Source: Phoma sp. XZ068
Lineage: Eukaryota > Ascomycota > Dothideomycetes > Pleosporales > Didymellaceae
Length of the DNA stretch: 64,000 nt
NCBI GenBank assembly: GCA_004835665.1
Contig: RBKR01000010.1
Location: 124,001 to 188,000, forward strand
Reading direction: 5' to 3'
Part shown: positions 21,769 to 32,995 of the stretch, piece by piece
How positions within the stretch are numbered: position 1 is the stretch's first letter
Layout: each line of letters begins with the position of its first letter
Notes under the pieces: model-generated
The model's input: the letters and a program-made list of their open reading frames with translations, nothing else
Database searches by the model: none
Told to the model about the DNA's origin: nothing
Position numbers and translations under genes: made by a program

Positions 21769-23898
21769 CCGTGTCCGTGCGCGTGATGCGCTTTTCGCGT
21801 GATGCGCACCAAACACCTTATACAGGCCACATAAAAATGAGGCTGTAAAGCCACACACAAATGCTATCGCGACTAGATTTTTTGGTGGAGTACTCTATAG
21901 ATCTATACGACAAATGTTTGCTATAAATATCTTGCTGGAAGTGTGATTTTCCGGCCGCGAGTGTTGTGTTTTGGTGGAGGAGCCGAGGGCGGCTCATGAG
22001 CAACCACACCACTTTGAGCAGCTGCATCACCACGATTTTGCCTCTTCCTAACTCCTTGTTGCTGTGGGAGCTTCCTCTTGCCTTTTTGAGTAGTTTGTAA
22101 TGCTTTTTCACGGTCTTTCTCCTCCTTCTTGCGCGAGCGCTCTGCCTTGCGTGCATTAATCTGCCGGCGCTCCTCTGCCTTCCTTTCATCCCTCTCCCTC
22201 TTCTCTCTCTCTCGCTTCTCCGCCTTCTCAGCGTCAAGCTTTTGCTTGAGCTTGCGAGTAGTTTCACGAAGCTCAGCTGCGTCTGCTTTTCTAATCTCTT
22301 CTTGCCTTTCTGCCTCATCTGCTTCATCTAGAAGTCGCTGAGCTTTGTTGACGCGTGAAGGAGACCACCACTGAGTCTCCCCATCCCAATCTTGCCTCTG
22401 AATAAGTGGTAAAGCTCTGCTCTTCTTATCGCCCTTCTTCTGCTGCCGTAGAGCTTGCTCTAACCCCTTGTTGGTCATCGTGAGTAGCTGATTTTGGATG
22501 TGGAGATGGTGAAGGGTATCCCTTACCCGCACTGAGTCTTCCGCATACTTATCCTTCACAGCACGCTGCAGAGCCCTGTCTGCAAGCCGCCAATCAGGGC
22601 CCTCGTATGGCTGAGGAGGTGGAGTAACTGGTGGAGGCTCAGGTGACTTGGGAGCAAACTTTTTAAGTATAACGTTGGGGTCCCATGGGCTCAACCCGGT
22701 GGACTTGAAGGCACTGTGGATGAGCTTTTTGGTGAAGGCCTCCACCCAGGCAGCCCAGAAAAGGCGGAAGAAGTCACCCTTCTTCATTGGGACCAGGCCT
22801 TGGCTCTTGTGAAGGTGATCTGCGAGCTCATCGCTGTAGTTTTGAGCCAGAGGCTTGAAGCAAACTACGTCCAGCGGCTGCAGAGTATGGGTACTGTGAG
22901 GTGGGTACACAGCTAGCATTATCTTGTTGGCATCGCAGAAGGTGATAAAAGCCATTGTCAGATGACTCCCATGGCCATCTACAATGAGTAGACGGTACTT
23001 TCTCCTTGCCTTTGCCTTGGTGAAGCGGTTGAACACCTGCTTGAGCCAGCCAAGGCCAGCTGCCTCGTTCGACCAGCCAGAAGGAGAAACAGCAGTAAAT
23101 ACTGAGTGTTCTTCCTTTTCCAAATCGTCCACCCAACTTGATTGAATGTTCTGAGTCTCGGCCGCATATATGAGGCCTGGCGGGAGGACTGTACCATCCG
23201 CACATATGCAAGAGAGAAGTGTTATCCACTCACGATTGCCATCTTGGAGTGACTGCTGAGTGTGCTTTTGCTTGTATAATGCCTTGTCAAAGATCCTCTT
23301 GCTCCTGCCAATCTTCCCAATCGCGAAGCCCTTCTCATCCATATTGTAAGTATGACGCGTCTCGATGCGATATTCCTTCATTTTTTGGTCCATAAGGTCG
23401 AAGTATTGCTTATACTTTCGCCAAGAATCAGCGTTGTGACGCTCTCTATCCATACCGGTTGCCCACTGAGAGGTGAGTCGGTCGGGGTGACGATTGAGGA
23501 AGCGCGTAACCCAGGAATCAGAGACCTCCACACCAGCTATCTCATGCGCGAAATTCCTGATCATTGTTCTTGTAGGTGGCAGGTGACGTACAGTAAGTCC
23601 TTCTATATAAGTAACAAGCTCATCCTCTTGTTGTGGCGTGAGCTTCTGTTGTGCAATGATCTTGTTTTTATGAGACACGGTTTTTCCCTCTGCGCGGCGC
23701 GTTAAAGTTGACCGCCACACACCATGTTTATCCGCCAAATGCTGATCAGGAATTGCTTTGCCAGGGTTAGTTACACGTCTCTCTTCAAGGGCTTCTTTTA
23801 AGGTCATTGTGGCGTTGAGTTATTGTACTGCAAAGATGAGATGGTTGGGTGGTTGGAATGCGCATCACGCGAAAAGCGCATCACGCGCACGGACACGG
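21769..23898 (-). mobile_element. Intact-looking pogo-type DNA transposon 2
   Basis: A 2130-bp element with 40-bp inverted repeats (21769-21808 and 23859-23898) starting CCGTGTCCGTGCGCGTGATG, flanked by TA (21767-21768 and 23899-23900). Each repeat holds a direct repeat of CGCGTGATGCGC around a TTTT spacer. Element 3 has the same outer word (CCGTGTTCGCC) and the same design. It contains one uninterrupted transposase gene. Confidence 0.9.
21921..23807 (-). CDS. Transposase, pogo family (DDE superfamily endonuclease)
   Basis: A 628-aa transposase from ATG 23807 (MTLKEALEERRV). Seen in order: an N-terminal helix-turn-helix (LADKHGVWRSTLTRRAEG); a CENP-B-type DNA-binding region (LTPQQEDELVTYIEGL.., WVTRFLNRHPDRL); and the DDE core. 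The first Asp is in HTYNMDEKGFAIGKIGRSKRI, the second in RLLIVDGHGSHLTMAFI and the third in THTLQPLDVVCFKPLAQNY. The last 180 residues form a long Lys/Arg/Glu coiled coil and a basic tail ending KITLPARYL. No stop or frameshift is present. Elements 3 and 4 and the 13.8-kb relic encode related proteins. Transposition is likely still possible if expressed; that is inference from intactness. Confidence 0.92.
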   Translation of the reverse strand: MTLKEALEERRVTNPGKAIPDQHLADKHGVWRSTLTRRAEGKTVSHKNKIIAQQKLTPQQEDELVTYIEGLTVRHLPPTRTMIRNFAHEIAGVEVSDSWVTRFLNRHPDRLTSQWATGMDRERHNADSWRKYKQYFDLMDQKMKEYRIETRHTYNMDEKGFAIGKIGRSKRIFDKALYKQKHTQQSLQDGNREWITLLSCICADGTVLPPGLIYAAETQNIQSSWVDDLEKEEHSVFTAVSPSGWSNEAAGLGWLKQVFNRFTKAKARRKYRLLIVDGHGSHLTMAFITFCDANKIMLAVYPPHSTHTLQPLDVVCFKPLAQNYSDELADHLHKSQGLVPMKKGDFFRLFWAAWVEAFTKKLIHSAFKSTGLSPWDPNVILKKFAPKSPEPPPVTPPPQPYEGPDWRLADRALQRAVKDKYAEDSVRVRDTLHHLHIQNQLLTMTNKGLEQALRQQKKGDKKSRALPLIQRQDWDGETQWWSPSRVNKAQRLLDEADEAERQEEIRKADAAELRETTRKLKQKLDAEKAEKREREKRERDERKAEERRQINARKAERSRKKEEKDREKALQTTQKGKRKLPQQQGVRKRQNRGDAAAQSGVVAHEPPSAPPPKHNTRGRKITLPARYL

Positions 23899-23900
23899 TA

Positions 23901-24250
23901 TGAGAAAATGTGGGTCGAGCGGGTGTTTTGAAAAACACCGATAGTAGCGTGAACAGCGCCTTCGGCTTAGTGTCAGCAAACCTGACATTGACGTTAGTGG
24001 GTACCTGTTTCAGACTCAAAAAGGCGCTATTAATAGCTAGAACCTAAAAAAGAAGGAAGAAAAAAAAAACCCCCCAGGGGGCAAACCGTCCGAAGCAAAG
24101 ATGTAGAATGGGGAGAAATACAGGTACCATAAAAGACGCAACAGCAATGGCAGGAGTGATTAGGATGGATGACTGAAAATAGACCTTCTTTATTTTCCTG
24201 CAACGCAGGCAGATATTCATATCTGTCGACCGTCGATTAATGTGTAGCTA
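23901..24250. other. Short intergenic, homopolymer tract
   Basis: Nothing recognisable apart from an A-run followed by a C-run (A10/C6 at about 24062-24078). It includes the 3' flank of the hydrolase gene. Confidence 0.4.
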
Positions 24251-25953
24251 TCAGCCCAAACACCGTGTACTGTTCCGATCCCAATAACTCCTAACGATGT
24301 TCACCAACTTCACCCTCGTGCTCTTCTTATCAAACACCTGCGCATGATCTAGTTCTGGAAACCACAGCACATCCAACCCGTCTCCCTTCCATACCCCTTC
24401 CTCCCAGCTCCCCTTTTCGGGCCTCACACTCTCATTTTCTGTTAGATACGCTTTAACAACCTCCGTGTCGACGATGAGATCTTTTCCACCCAGCACCACA
24501 GTTACACGATGGTTACCGATGTCCTCCTTCCACAAGATGTTCTCACTCCAAAAGAATCGCCGGAAGAGCGTGTGTGAAACCCCCATGTCCTTAGAGGCGA
24601 AGTAATAAAGCTGGTGCTCATTGGCGTGGATTGGTTTGCGGCAGATCTAATTTAGTGAGGGATGAGTTCAGATTCATCAAAAGGGATATTGGGAGACCCT
24701 ACAAAGTTGTATGCTACATCTGGAAGATGTAGCAGAAAAGATACTGGGTCAATAAATAACATTGGCCCGATCTTTTGTGCGATCTGGGGCGTATGAAGGA
24801 GATGCGTAGCAATCACGCTCCCGTAACTTTACACATGATCAATTCTGGTACTACAATAGGGATGAACGGACAGAGAAAGGGGAAGGAAACACTCACGAAT
24901 GCGATATTAACACAAAGTTTTCCCAGTTATGTGCCTTCAGTATGCAATCGATTTCCTGACACATTTCTTCTTTCTCTAGCGCCTCGCCTGTAATCCTAAA
25001 GCTCACAGACATAATCTCCACAGCGATGATACCTATCTCTCCATCTGATCCGTCCGTTTCATCTTCTAAATTTAACTCGGCCAAGAAATTTATGTAGGGG
25101 TAGAGTCCAATGCCGATACCGTGGATAAAGAGAACAGGAAGTCTAGTTTTGGAAGTGTGTGGACGGTGCCAGTAAGTCAGAGTTTTCGCCAGAGAGCGAT
25201 GGGGAGTGAGAAGAGTAAATGGACGCATGGGAAAGACTGCGGGAAACCGAAGGAGAGAAGTCCGATAGAAGTCGAAGGAGTAGTAGCGCATGTAGCCAGA
25301 CGCTACCGTGTCGACGATAAACACACACTATAGGATGAACCAAGGTTAGCAACATGGCTTGTGTCATGGAACGACGAATTGGCACGCGTCTTCCTGCAGA
25401 AACTCACCAGGTACCATGTTAAGCTTCGATGTAACATATCGACCTTGTCAAGGGTCAGTCTAAAGCAGTTTGCATTTCCCCTCCCAGGTTCTATCCTCCT
25501 CCCTAACAGCTCTTCTATCTTCCTAATATACTCCTCTAGCTCTTCATCTTCCTTTGTGTTAGGCTCTCCGGTGTTTAGAAATGCCCACCGAAAGAAGTCC
25601 TTAACATTCTCCTGCTTGATCTCCGATGCCGGAGCGTCCCTAAACCATTTCACTAGATAACGTTCCGGGTCAGGAATATTCTGATGACAGCGCTGGAAAA
25701 GCACACGACGCCGTTCGCGAGAGATGGGTATCGGATGAGTTGCTGCTCTTTGTAGATAGATTTTGCGTGGGTGGTATACAAGGAGGTAAAACGCTGTCTC
25801 GAGGGTAGCCCAGACCTGTAGTATCCAGGAGACATGGAATGGAGGACAAAAGAGAGAGATTAGACACCAGAGGACACTGAGAGGGGCGATCCAGTGTAAG
25901 ATGAATATGCAGGCCCGGATGAAAATGTAGTCCCAGATCGATGTTCCTATCAT
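24251..25953 (-). CDS. Membrane-anchored alpha/beta hydrolase, 4 exons
   Basis: CDS complement(join(24251..24646,24703..24826,24897..25327,25408..25953)), 498 aa. Introns of 80, 70 and 56 bp all have GT/AG ends and restore frame; the last has a CACTAA branch site. ATG 25953 (MIGTSIWDYIFIRACIF) fits the family. The frame runs on to 26130 without an upstream ATG. Two N-terminal hydrophobic segments (about residues 10-60) suggest ER or other membrane anchoring. The hydrolase part starts around 225. The oxyanion HGIGIG is near 251. The nucleophile is in ISHSYGS, with the Ser326 codon split by intron 2. The acidic residue is probably in VVLGGKDLIVD and the catalytic His in FPELDHAQVF. The substrate is unknown; lipid or ester is likely by family. 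The gene looks intact. Confidence 0.85.
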
Positions 25954-27736
25954 GTCGGAGATGACCACAGATGGTGCTTTCGTATTCGGCCAGGCGCGGC
26001 GCCAGTATAGGACAGTATCTTTAAGAGTGACGCCTTTATTGCGTTTGCCCTTTTGTGCAGCGGTTTGTTGTGTTGATGTTGGGAGGGAGGCCTGCAACTT
26101 TCGATTACGAAAACGTTTCTCTCCCAACAAATTCTCGGGAACGCTGCTTTCACAAGTTTCATGTGACAGGCGATCGGGATCTGGTCGAAGCTACGGTATC
26201 ATTATTGTTTTCTTACACATCGTGGGTACGATCATTCGCTGGGAAGTAACAACTAGCGAGATGCAGGTAAAAGAAACACCATTTTTACAGTGAACTCCGG
26301 AGCACCCTTGTTTCGTTGGTTGCTTCGGGCGGTGTAAACCCGCAGAATATTTTAGCAGAGATAGACGATAAGCTGAGGGCTGCATGTAGCCAAGCCAGCC
26401 TGAAGAGGGAACAGGGAGGAAGAGGAGATGGTGCGTGCTCCAGAAGAAGGGAGCCAGTGGCCATGGTCTATCCGCCGAGCCCTAGTTGCGTCAATGGAGA
26501 ATGTTGCGGCGGGTCCTAGTGTCTGCGTCCCGCCCAACCCCACCTCGATCGTGAACAGCGTCTCTAACACACCCCGATCGCAACGTGTACTCAGCCTTGA
26601 GATAGCGCACGCAAGCCAGCGGAGCGCGCAATGGCGTTGCGGAAAACACAAATCTGGACACTCGGGGACGCTGATTGACAGCGTTTCCTCCGACCAATGT
26701 GGCAAGAACCGCAGCCTGCGTCTGAACGGACGAAGCTGTCGCAACGCATTGCGACCGACGTTCCTTTGGGCTGTCCTGTCGCCCTGCCGCCTTTTGCTAT
26801 TGTTCCCGGCAGTGCTGGTCTGCTGCGAGGAGTGCTTTCTCGAGGGTGACTGCCGTACTGGCTTCGGCAGCAGGACGTGCATTGATGCTACTCGATGCGT
26901 TGTGTGCTTCAAGACGCGCTAGCTGCACCTCGGTCTCAACGCTAAAACTGCTATCTCGATTATGACGAATACCTGTGCTCTCAGCAATTTTGAGCACTTT
27001 TCGTCTGTAGCTGCGTGCGGTTCAGGGTCCGCGCCATGGTTCTGCCCGCAGCATACGGGGCCGTTCTGCCCCAGAATGACGTTCTCAGCACTATCAACAC
27101 CATACGTATGTAGCGATGAATGATGCGCTCTATGTCTTGGGATCTAAACTGGAGACCCGTCAGCCGTCGTCTCTCATGTGAGATCTCTATTGCTCCGATC
27201 AGATCGAGCCACTTCCGTAATTCCGACATTTCCTGGCATACTCGGGGCATACTCGGCTAATGTCTACTGCGGATCCGCCATTTGCGTGATGGACCCCTCA
27301 GCCACAGACCTGCAGTACGACGAAAACGGCCCCCGCAAGAGCCCAGCGCGGTGGACCTACGCAGGCCGAGGCCAGGGTGACGTTGCTAGGATCCCTCAGG
27401 ATCCGCGTTCGGCCTAGATCATTCACTACACCAAAAGCTTTCTATACCCTGCAAGTGCATCCCAATGCCGCTCCCCACGCGCGGCGGCATAAAGTCTGCA
27501 TCTGTGGCGCCCATGCATCCTCTCTCCTACGCCCGTTCCCATTCCTTGCGAAGCCACAACAATACGCCGCCCCGCACTCTCCTTGTTCCCTCGCGCCCAC
27601 CCCCGTTGCCCCTGTACAAAACGGCCGTCGCCGGCCACGGCCGCATGTCGAGCCCGCCAGCAGGATTCTTGAGGAGGGAGGTCTTGGTCCGCTATACACG
27701 CACTCATCGCGAGGCCATTGAGCCCGCGCAGGCACA
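25954..27736. other. Divergent intergenic region between hydrolase and Reg1-like gene
   Basis: Upstream regions of both divergently transcribed genes. GC-rich overlapping ORFs at 26352-26922 on both strands and at 27426-27828 look like frame shadows. The 27460-27720 part is C-rich, as expected for a fungal promoter or 5' UTR. A short noncanonical first exon of the hydrolase could lie near 26200-26240. Confidence 0.4.
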
Positions 27737-29471
27737 ATGACAAATGTTATGGCGCCCACAGAAGAGATGTTGTCGCAACATGCCCCGCTCCGTCCGTCCG
27801 CCTCACAGGCCTCGTTCTTCGACTCCAACCAGGCCCCGTTTGCCGTGCGCAGGAACAGCTACTCCTTTTCCGACCTGCGCTCGTCGTTGAACTCGTCGTG
27901 GTCCTCGTCGATCCGGTCGACGCCTGCAAGTAGCTTGTCGCTCGACACTAAGTCGGAGGACGAGTTGAGCAGCAGTGATGGTGAAGGCCTCGCCTATCCC
28001 GCCTACTGGGTGGTAGAGAATCCCAAAGACATTGACTCAGACGCGCCACCCTCAAGTCCCTTGCCTGCCACTGACATACCATCGCCCACACACCCGCCGG
28101 CGTCTACGCCCGATCACGTTCCGGTGTCCGAGGACGACACGAACCTGCGCCCTGAGCCCTCACAGCACGTCGACTACCTGTCACACGATTGGAAGGAGGA
28201 GGATATTTGGTCATCATGGCGGCATATCGTTAAGCACCGCAGCGTGTACCGCGAGCACTCAAGGTTAGAGAACGCATCATGGAGGCAGTGGACAAAATCG
28301 CAATTCGGGCTTAGGACCGTCACCCCTGACTCTCTGAACTGGCAAGTTCGCCACGCGTAGCCATTTCATTCGCAGCTTAGACTGATGCCCAATCAGGTTG
28401 AAGGAGAACGACGTGACATGGCTGTATGGCCCCTTACAGTCTTCTACGAACCGTACTGTCAACCAGTTTACTTCGGAGCCCACGAGCCGCTTGTCCATGT
28501 CGAATTCCTTTCTGAACAAGAAGCCGATCTTGAAGAAGCGGAGCATGTCCGAGGTGATGTTGCAGAAGTCCACTTCTGCATCGTCATTAGGCAGTCAAGC
28601 CGCAGCAGGGCAAGCACAGCAAACGACTAGCGTATCTTTCGAGGGGAGGAGACGGCGACCATTTGTCGGCCGTGCGACTGCGTCCTACTTCGCATTGATC
28701 CCAACCCGCACTATTATCCGAGACACTACCGATTATTTCTCCTCACAGTCAACATCTGGCCTAATGACGCCAGAACACGGAGAAGGGAAGCACATCCGGT
28801 TCGACGAGAAAGTCGCGCAATGCATCTCCGTGGAATGCAGAGATGTAGACGAGGGCCACGAAGAGGATTTCAACCATAACCCGAGGGCAAAGTATCGAGA
28901 CGATGACTCTTCGTCAGATAAAGGCGTTGTGATGATGAAGAGGTCGAGGAGAAAGCGGCCCTTCTCGCGAACAAACTCGAAAACGAGCATAAGTGGAGAG
29001 AACAAGACGATAGTGAAGCTACCATCCACGATTCTCAAGGATAGAACCGATTCTCCCGACGTCACACAGCAGCCACCCACACATTCCCTAGGATTCTTCC
29101 GGTCAAGTCGACTATCACCCTCCCCGTCCCAGGAAAGCCTGCGATCATCTCGTTCTTCTAGTAGCTTTCTTCTTCCCGAAGATGATGACGAGGACGACGT
29201 TGCCTTCAACCCCGCGGGCGCTTACGAAGTGAAAAGGGCCAGCACCCCCACCCCATCTGACCCATGTTCGATACACCCCGATGAATCACCTATAGGAGCA
29301 TCAGACTCCAGTGTACTAAGGCGAACAACTTCGGGCAAGTTTATGCCTTTCGAAGACGAAGACGAGAACCCGCAGCAACCCGGCATAATAGGTCGAGTAG
29401 TAGGTACAGTGAACACGGCGCGAGGTATAGCCCACATGATATGGAACATTGGGTGGAGGAGTGGAAATTGA
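27737..29471 (+). CDS. reg1: Reg1-like PP1 regulatory subunit (DUF1752), 2 exons with a GC-AG intron
   Basis: CDS join(27737..28341,28397..29471), 559 aa. The 55-bp intron starts with GC (TG|GCAAGT) and ends CAATCAG|G, giving an exact join LN|W|LKEND inside the conserved block. The DUF1752 region (about 145-220) reads YLSHDWKEEDIWSSWRHIV, LENASWRQWTKSQFGL and VTWLYGPL. In family members such as yeast Reg1 this protein targets PP1 (Glc7) to the Snf1 glucose-repression pathway. An RVxF-like PP1-docking motif is visible as KHIRFDEKV (about residue 335). The rest is Ser-rich and disordered with acidic patches (EDDDEDD). A C-terminal block, IIGRVVGTVNTARGIAHMIWNIGW, is also conserved in the family. 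It appears intact. Confidence 0.87.
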
Positions 29472-29989
29472 GCAGATTAGGTTAGCGTCATCATCAGCTT
29501 CAGCGTTGGGCGGCTGTTTCAATAGCATTCGGTACAGGTTTTTCTGCGCACATAGCGAACAGCTTTTTCTATTTGGGACACGGTCTAGGATGGACTGGCG
29601 GTATGCTTGTTTTCGTGAGAGCTCTTCGGTAAGAGCTTGCATGTAGGAAATATATTGAAGAGTGGGAGCCATGGCTATGGTTCCACGGGAGTAAACAATA
29701 TAACTCGCTTCACTTCTCGGTTCTTTGCCGTGTTGATTGACTTGTGAGGAGGTATGTTGCAGGTTGCTGCATACAGAAATACGGCTTGATCCGGCGTAGA
29801 GTAACGTTTCTTCTTGTGGAGTCTGTCTGACTGGGCTCATTTGAATTAAGCTGCTCCAGCATCCTGGTGCATGATATTGTATCTCACCCCGCGATGGTAT
29901 CACTGGAAGCTGTTAGCTGCTGTAAAGGAGCGTGCTGGCCTGTCTTACATTTGGCTTGAGGGTTCCAGAGCGTGGCTGATATCCTGGAG
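29472..29989. other. Intergenic, nothing recognised
   Basis: 3' flank of the Reg1-like gene. A minus ORF here overlaps it antisense and is judged a shadow. Confidence 0.4.
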
Positions 29990-30825
29990 CGTGTGTCCTC
30001 GTTTATAAGTCGTGCGCATCTGGATGGAGAGATGCTAGCAAGGCGCTCTATGGATCAACACCTGCGACCCGTAAGATTGCCAGCATCGTCGATGATGCAA
30101 TCGCATTGAACACTGGGGCAGGAGGCGCTGAAGATGAATGTAATTCGGATGTCCAGAAGCCACTGCTCAAGCTTGCACTTGCAACCAGTCGGCACACCGA
30201 TGTGCTCTCACTTCACTCTGTATAAGTGTGCCTCTGATCCACCGTCCCTGTCAGTGATGAGCGACACTGACCAGAACCAGGCAATCCGCTCGCATTGATC
30301 CTCCAGCTCTAAGCAACAACAACCTCCCTGGTCGCATCATAGATTATGTCTTTTGCCTGAAATCTGACTCTACCATTTCCAACGCATATCGAACCCTGCG
30401 ACCCCTTGCAGCCAACACGTTGAAATCCTGGAACCACATCACCAATACAGCCCAAGACCTACCTTTCGCGATTCACATCGAGACTAAGTCTCCTATGAAG
30501 CCTTGGACAAACGGGAAGCCCCAGATCGGAAACATGATAGACGCCTGGCTGCGGCGCTGTGAGCTGCTGTGGAAGGACGGTCGGGGTTCGACGGCTGTCA
30601 TGATGAAGGACTGGCCAGCCATACCGGTGCTCATCTCGCAGGGGCATGAGTGACATTTGCTGGTAGTAACGAAAGAGTGATCGTCAGGGAGCAAGTCACG
30701 ATTGGGAGTACAAAAAATGTGTGCGATGCGCTCAAGGTTGTGGCTGTGCTGCACTGGCTACTGGATTGGGCGGAGACGATTTGGCGGCCGTGGATTTTGG
30801 AGCTGATTGCTGGGGAAGCGGGATG
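29990..30825 (+). pseudogene. PD-(D/E)XK nuclease-like fungal gene, decayed
   Basis: Plus-strand fragments read WRDASKALYGS.., TRKIASIVDDAIALNTG.., then the block VQKPLLKLALATS. After stops and a frame change follows GRIIDYVFCLKSD, then DLPFAIHIETKSPMKPWTNG, DAWLRRCELLW, IPVLISQGHE and a stop where the family continues with Trp. In a shifted frame comes VIVREQVTIGSTKNV, then KVVAVLHWLLDWAETIWRPW, ending at 30825. The catalytic-type pair is visible as the Asp of IIDYV and the ExK of IETK. I recognise this as the PD-(D/E)XK nuclease-like family common in fungal accessory DNA. At least two stops and two frameshifts make it non-coding. Confidence 0.65.
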
Positions 30826-31575
30826 AAGGGGCATAGCGACCGAGAAACGTGTGAAATGGTTTATGCTGACCGATGACAGGCAAGGTTTGCAACAGGCGGC
30901 ACCAAGAACTCAAAAAGCTAGTCGCCTACTGATAGCGCTTGCCAAACTTGATGCGAGCCATGCATCGTGACGACCAACTAGTTGCGACCGTTAGAAACAC
31001 GACGTGGTGAGGAGAGGATTATGTAGCGACTGCACTATGGGCTATGGACCTTGAAGACCATGACGGGCGACGGAATGCGTGAGGTGTGTTGATAAGAGGT
31101 TAGGATGGGGATATACAGTCAAGACTGTTGGCATTGTGAATATAGTAAGCAAAGTTTGCTATGCGATGAATCGTATAATCCGACACAAGATCGTTAATTC
31201 GGACTTGCTAGCTGTCGCAAATATCGTACACGGTCTATGGAGTTGATTCGGTTATCAACGTCTTAGCGAGCAATATCATTGTACTTCTTTCGACGACAAA
31301 ACACTGTGCGCTCATTGACCCAATGCACCTGTAACTTTCCTACGACATACTCCGTTACTTCAAGATCTGAAGACCGACAACATTTAGCAATGTGCTCAGT
31401 CACGTGCTCAGCAACGCGCTCAGCAAGGTTGAGCACGATTTCGATTTCATGTGAGTCGTGTTTGGGTTACTACACGCTCTGGAACGGCGCAAAAACGAAC
31501 AATTTTCAGCTTCTAACACAATCTCATCGACAGGACTTCGACTCTCGAGTTGCGCTTCGACTGTGTATGTTACTG
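30826..31575. other. Intergenic, nothing recognised
   Basis: AT-richer stretch with only short ORFs and no recognisable repeat. Confidence 0.35.
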
Positions 31576-32995
31576 CTACAAGCTTTCAATGGGACCAACA
31601 TATTGTGCAGTTCGCTTCGGGTGATGCAGCCAGCTTTCCCATAGTTGCTTTGCACGCAACACCGTCCTGCTAACTCTCACATCGACCAAGTCTCTGTCGA
31701 AGCTTGACCCGTTGCCGGATCCGATACTATTTCCGGTCCCATTTCTGCTCGCCAATAAGTAGCAAGTCTGTTCTAACTCCGTCGTAAACCCCTTTAGTAT
31801 TCGAGACGGCATTATCCATTCTACCTCGTAGGTAGAATCAAACCAAGTTGCCCTTCGAAGCAGCTGTTCAGCTCCAGGAAAACGGGGATAAGAAGTGCTC
31901 TGTCATGGTCGATAGATCCAGCCTTTGCCTGGCTACATCGTTCGAACCACCTCAAATGCCAGACTTCTAGACAATAGAAAGGCCCTGGTTCTATCCTTAT
32001 AGTAGGTAGGCGATGACGCGGCTGGAAACATAGCGTCATGAGTGTATCGAGACAGTCTTGCAACCATTCCGTGTCCGTTAACGATATCGGCGTGGCGTTC
32101 AGATTTGAGACGGTCAATTTGCGGGAGACAGCACCATGAAAAATATCAGTCTTCCGTGGGTTCTCCGACTTGTTGCTTGCCATTGTAGATCGATCTCAAC
32201 AGTTCTTGCCGCTTCTGAGGATTGTTTGGGTGGTAATTCACAGAGTATCCCGGGTGATGGGTCCAAATTATCTGAGTGTGGTGCAAGGAATAGGCCTCCG
32301 ACGGACAATTTCGCGAGTCAAAAGCATTTCTTGCCTCCTGATTCGTGTGAGCGAGTGACTAGTTGTTGTTTCTGCTCAAGGGACTTCCACATACATTTCC
32401 TGTGAGAACATGAAGTCTGCAAGAAGAATGAGAGCTGTGTTCTTTAAGGAGAGTAAAGCCCTCGAGACTATATACTGTATCAAGGAGTGATCTAACTGTG
32501 TGGGGTAAGGACTGTGTATGAGGATCATGTGATTTGGCAACATTTCCCATGCACAAAAGGGCATCGGGTTTCTTAGCTTTGATGGCTTCGTACACGAGGT
32601 CGTAAAGACGTCCCCATACCTCGCAATCTTAATGAACGTAGTCATTCTTGACGAGGAATGGTCGTAGGTCAAGCACAGATACTCCGTTGGTCAAGCTCAA
32701 CAACCCTTCCGAAACGAGATTGAACCTGTCGTTCATGACTCGCAAACTCCTACAATTTCGAGTGACGGAGTCGACACCAAGTGTCCAAGGGTGCCAGGGA
32801 TGCGGTTCCAGTAAGAGAACGAGCGGTCCTCCCCGAGTGAAAGGCCCTGCAAGTGCTTCGGTAAACTTCGAGTTCGTGTTCTGTAATCGCATGTCTCCGA
32901 TATCTTTTGACGAAGCGGACAATCTTTTCGAATGCTGTCTTGTACTCACTTCCGATTTCAGAGTCGATACTGATCTTGTGGATGAGGGCAGCTAG
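31576..32995 (-). pseudogene. Decayed unrecognised fungal gene interrupted by a solo LTR
   Basis: Minus-strand frames from about 32950 down read IDSEIGSEYKTAFEKIVRFVKR.., LAGPFTRGGPLVLLLEPHPW, TRNCRSLRVMND and GLLSLTNGVSVLDLRPFL. After a stop they continue as WGRLYDLVYEAIKAKKPDALL and CMGN, where the 142-bp LTR is inserted. Beyond the LTR, weaker fragments follow in changing frames (YHPNNPQKRQELLRSIY near 32.2 kb, PSRILKGFTTELEQ near 31.8 kb). I do not recognise the family. Stops and frameshifts plus the LTR show that it is dead. Its limits are approximate. Confidence 0.45.
32401..32542 (-). repeat. 142-bp solo LTR, copy 1, with 5-bp target duplication TTTCC
   Basis: Starts TGTGAGAACATG and ends TTGGCAACA on the plus strand (TG...CA in both orientations), flanked by TTTCC at 32396-32400 and 32543-32547. 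It is the near-identical inverted copy of 34900-35041. A 5-bp direct duplication and TG/CA ends are what an integrase-mediated LTR insertion leaves. No internal retroelement sequence is present. Confidence 0.85.

Noticed and set aside
26352..26922. Long overlapping ORFs on both strands
   Set aside because: GC-rich shadows without domains; neither strand shows a family or splice pattern.
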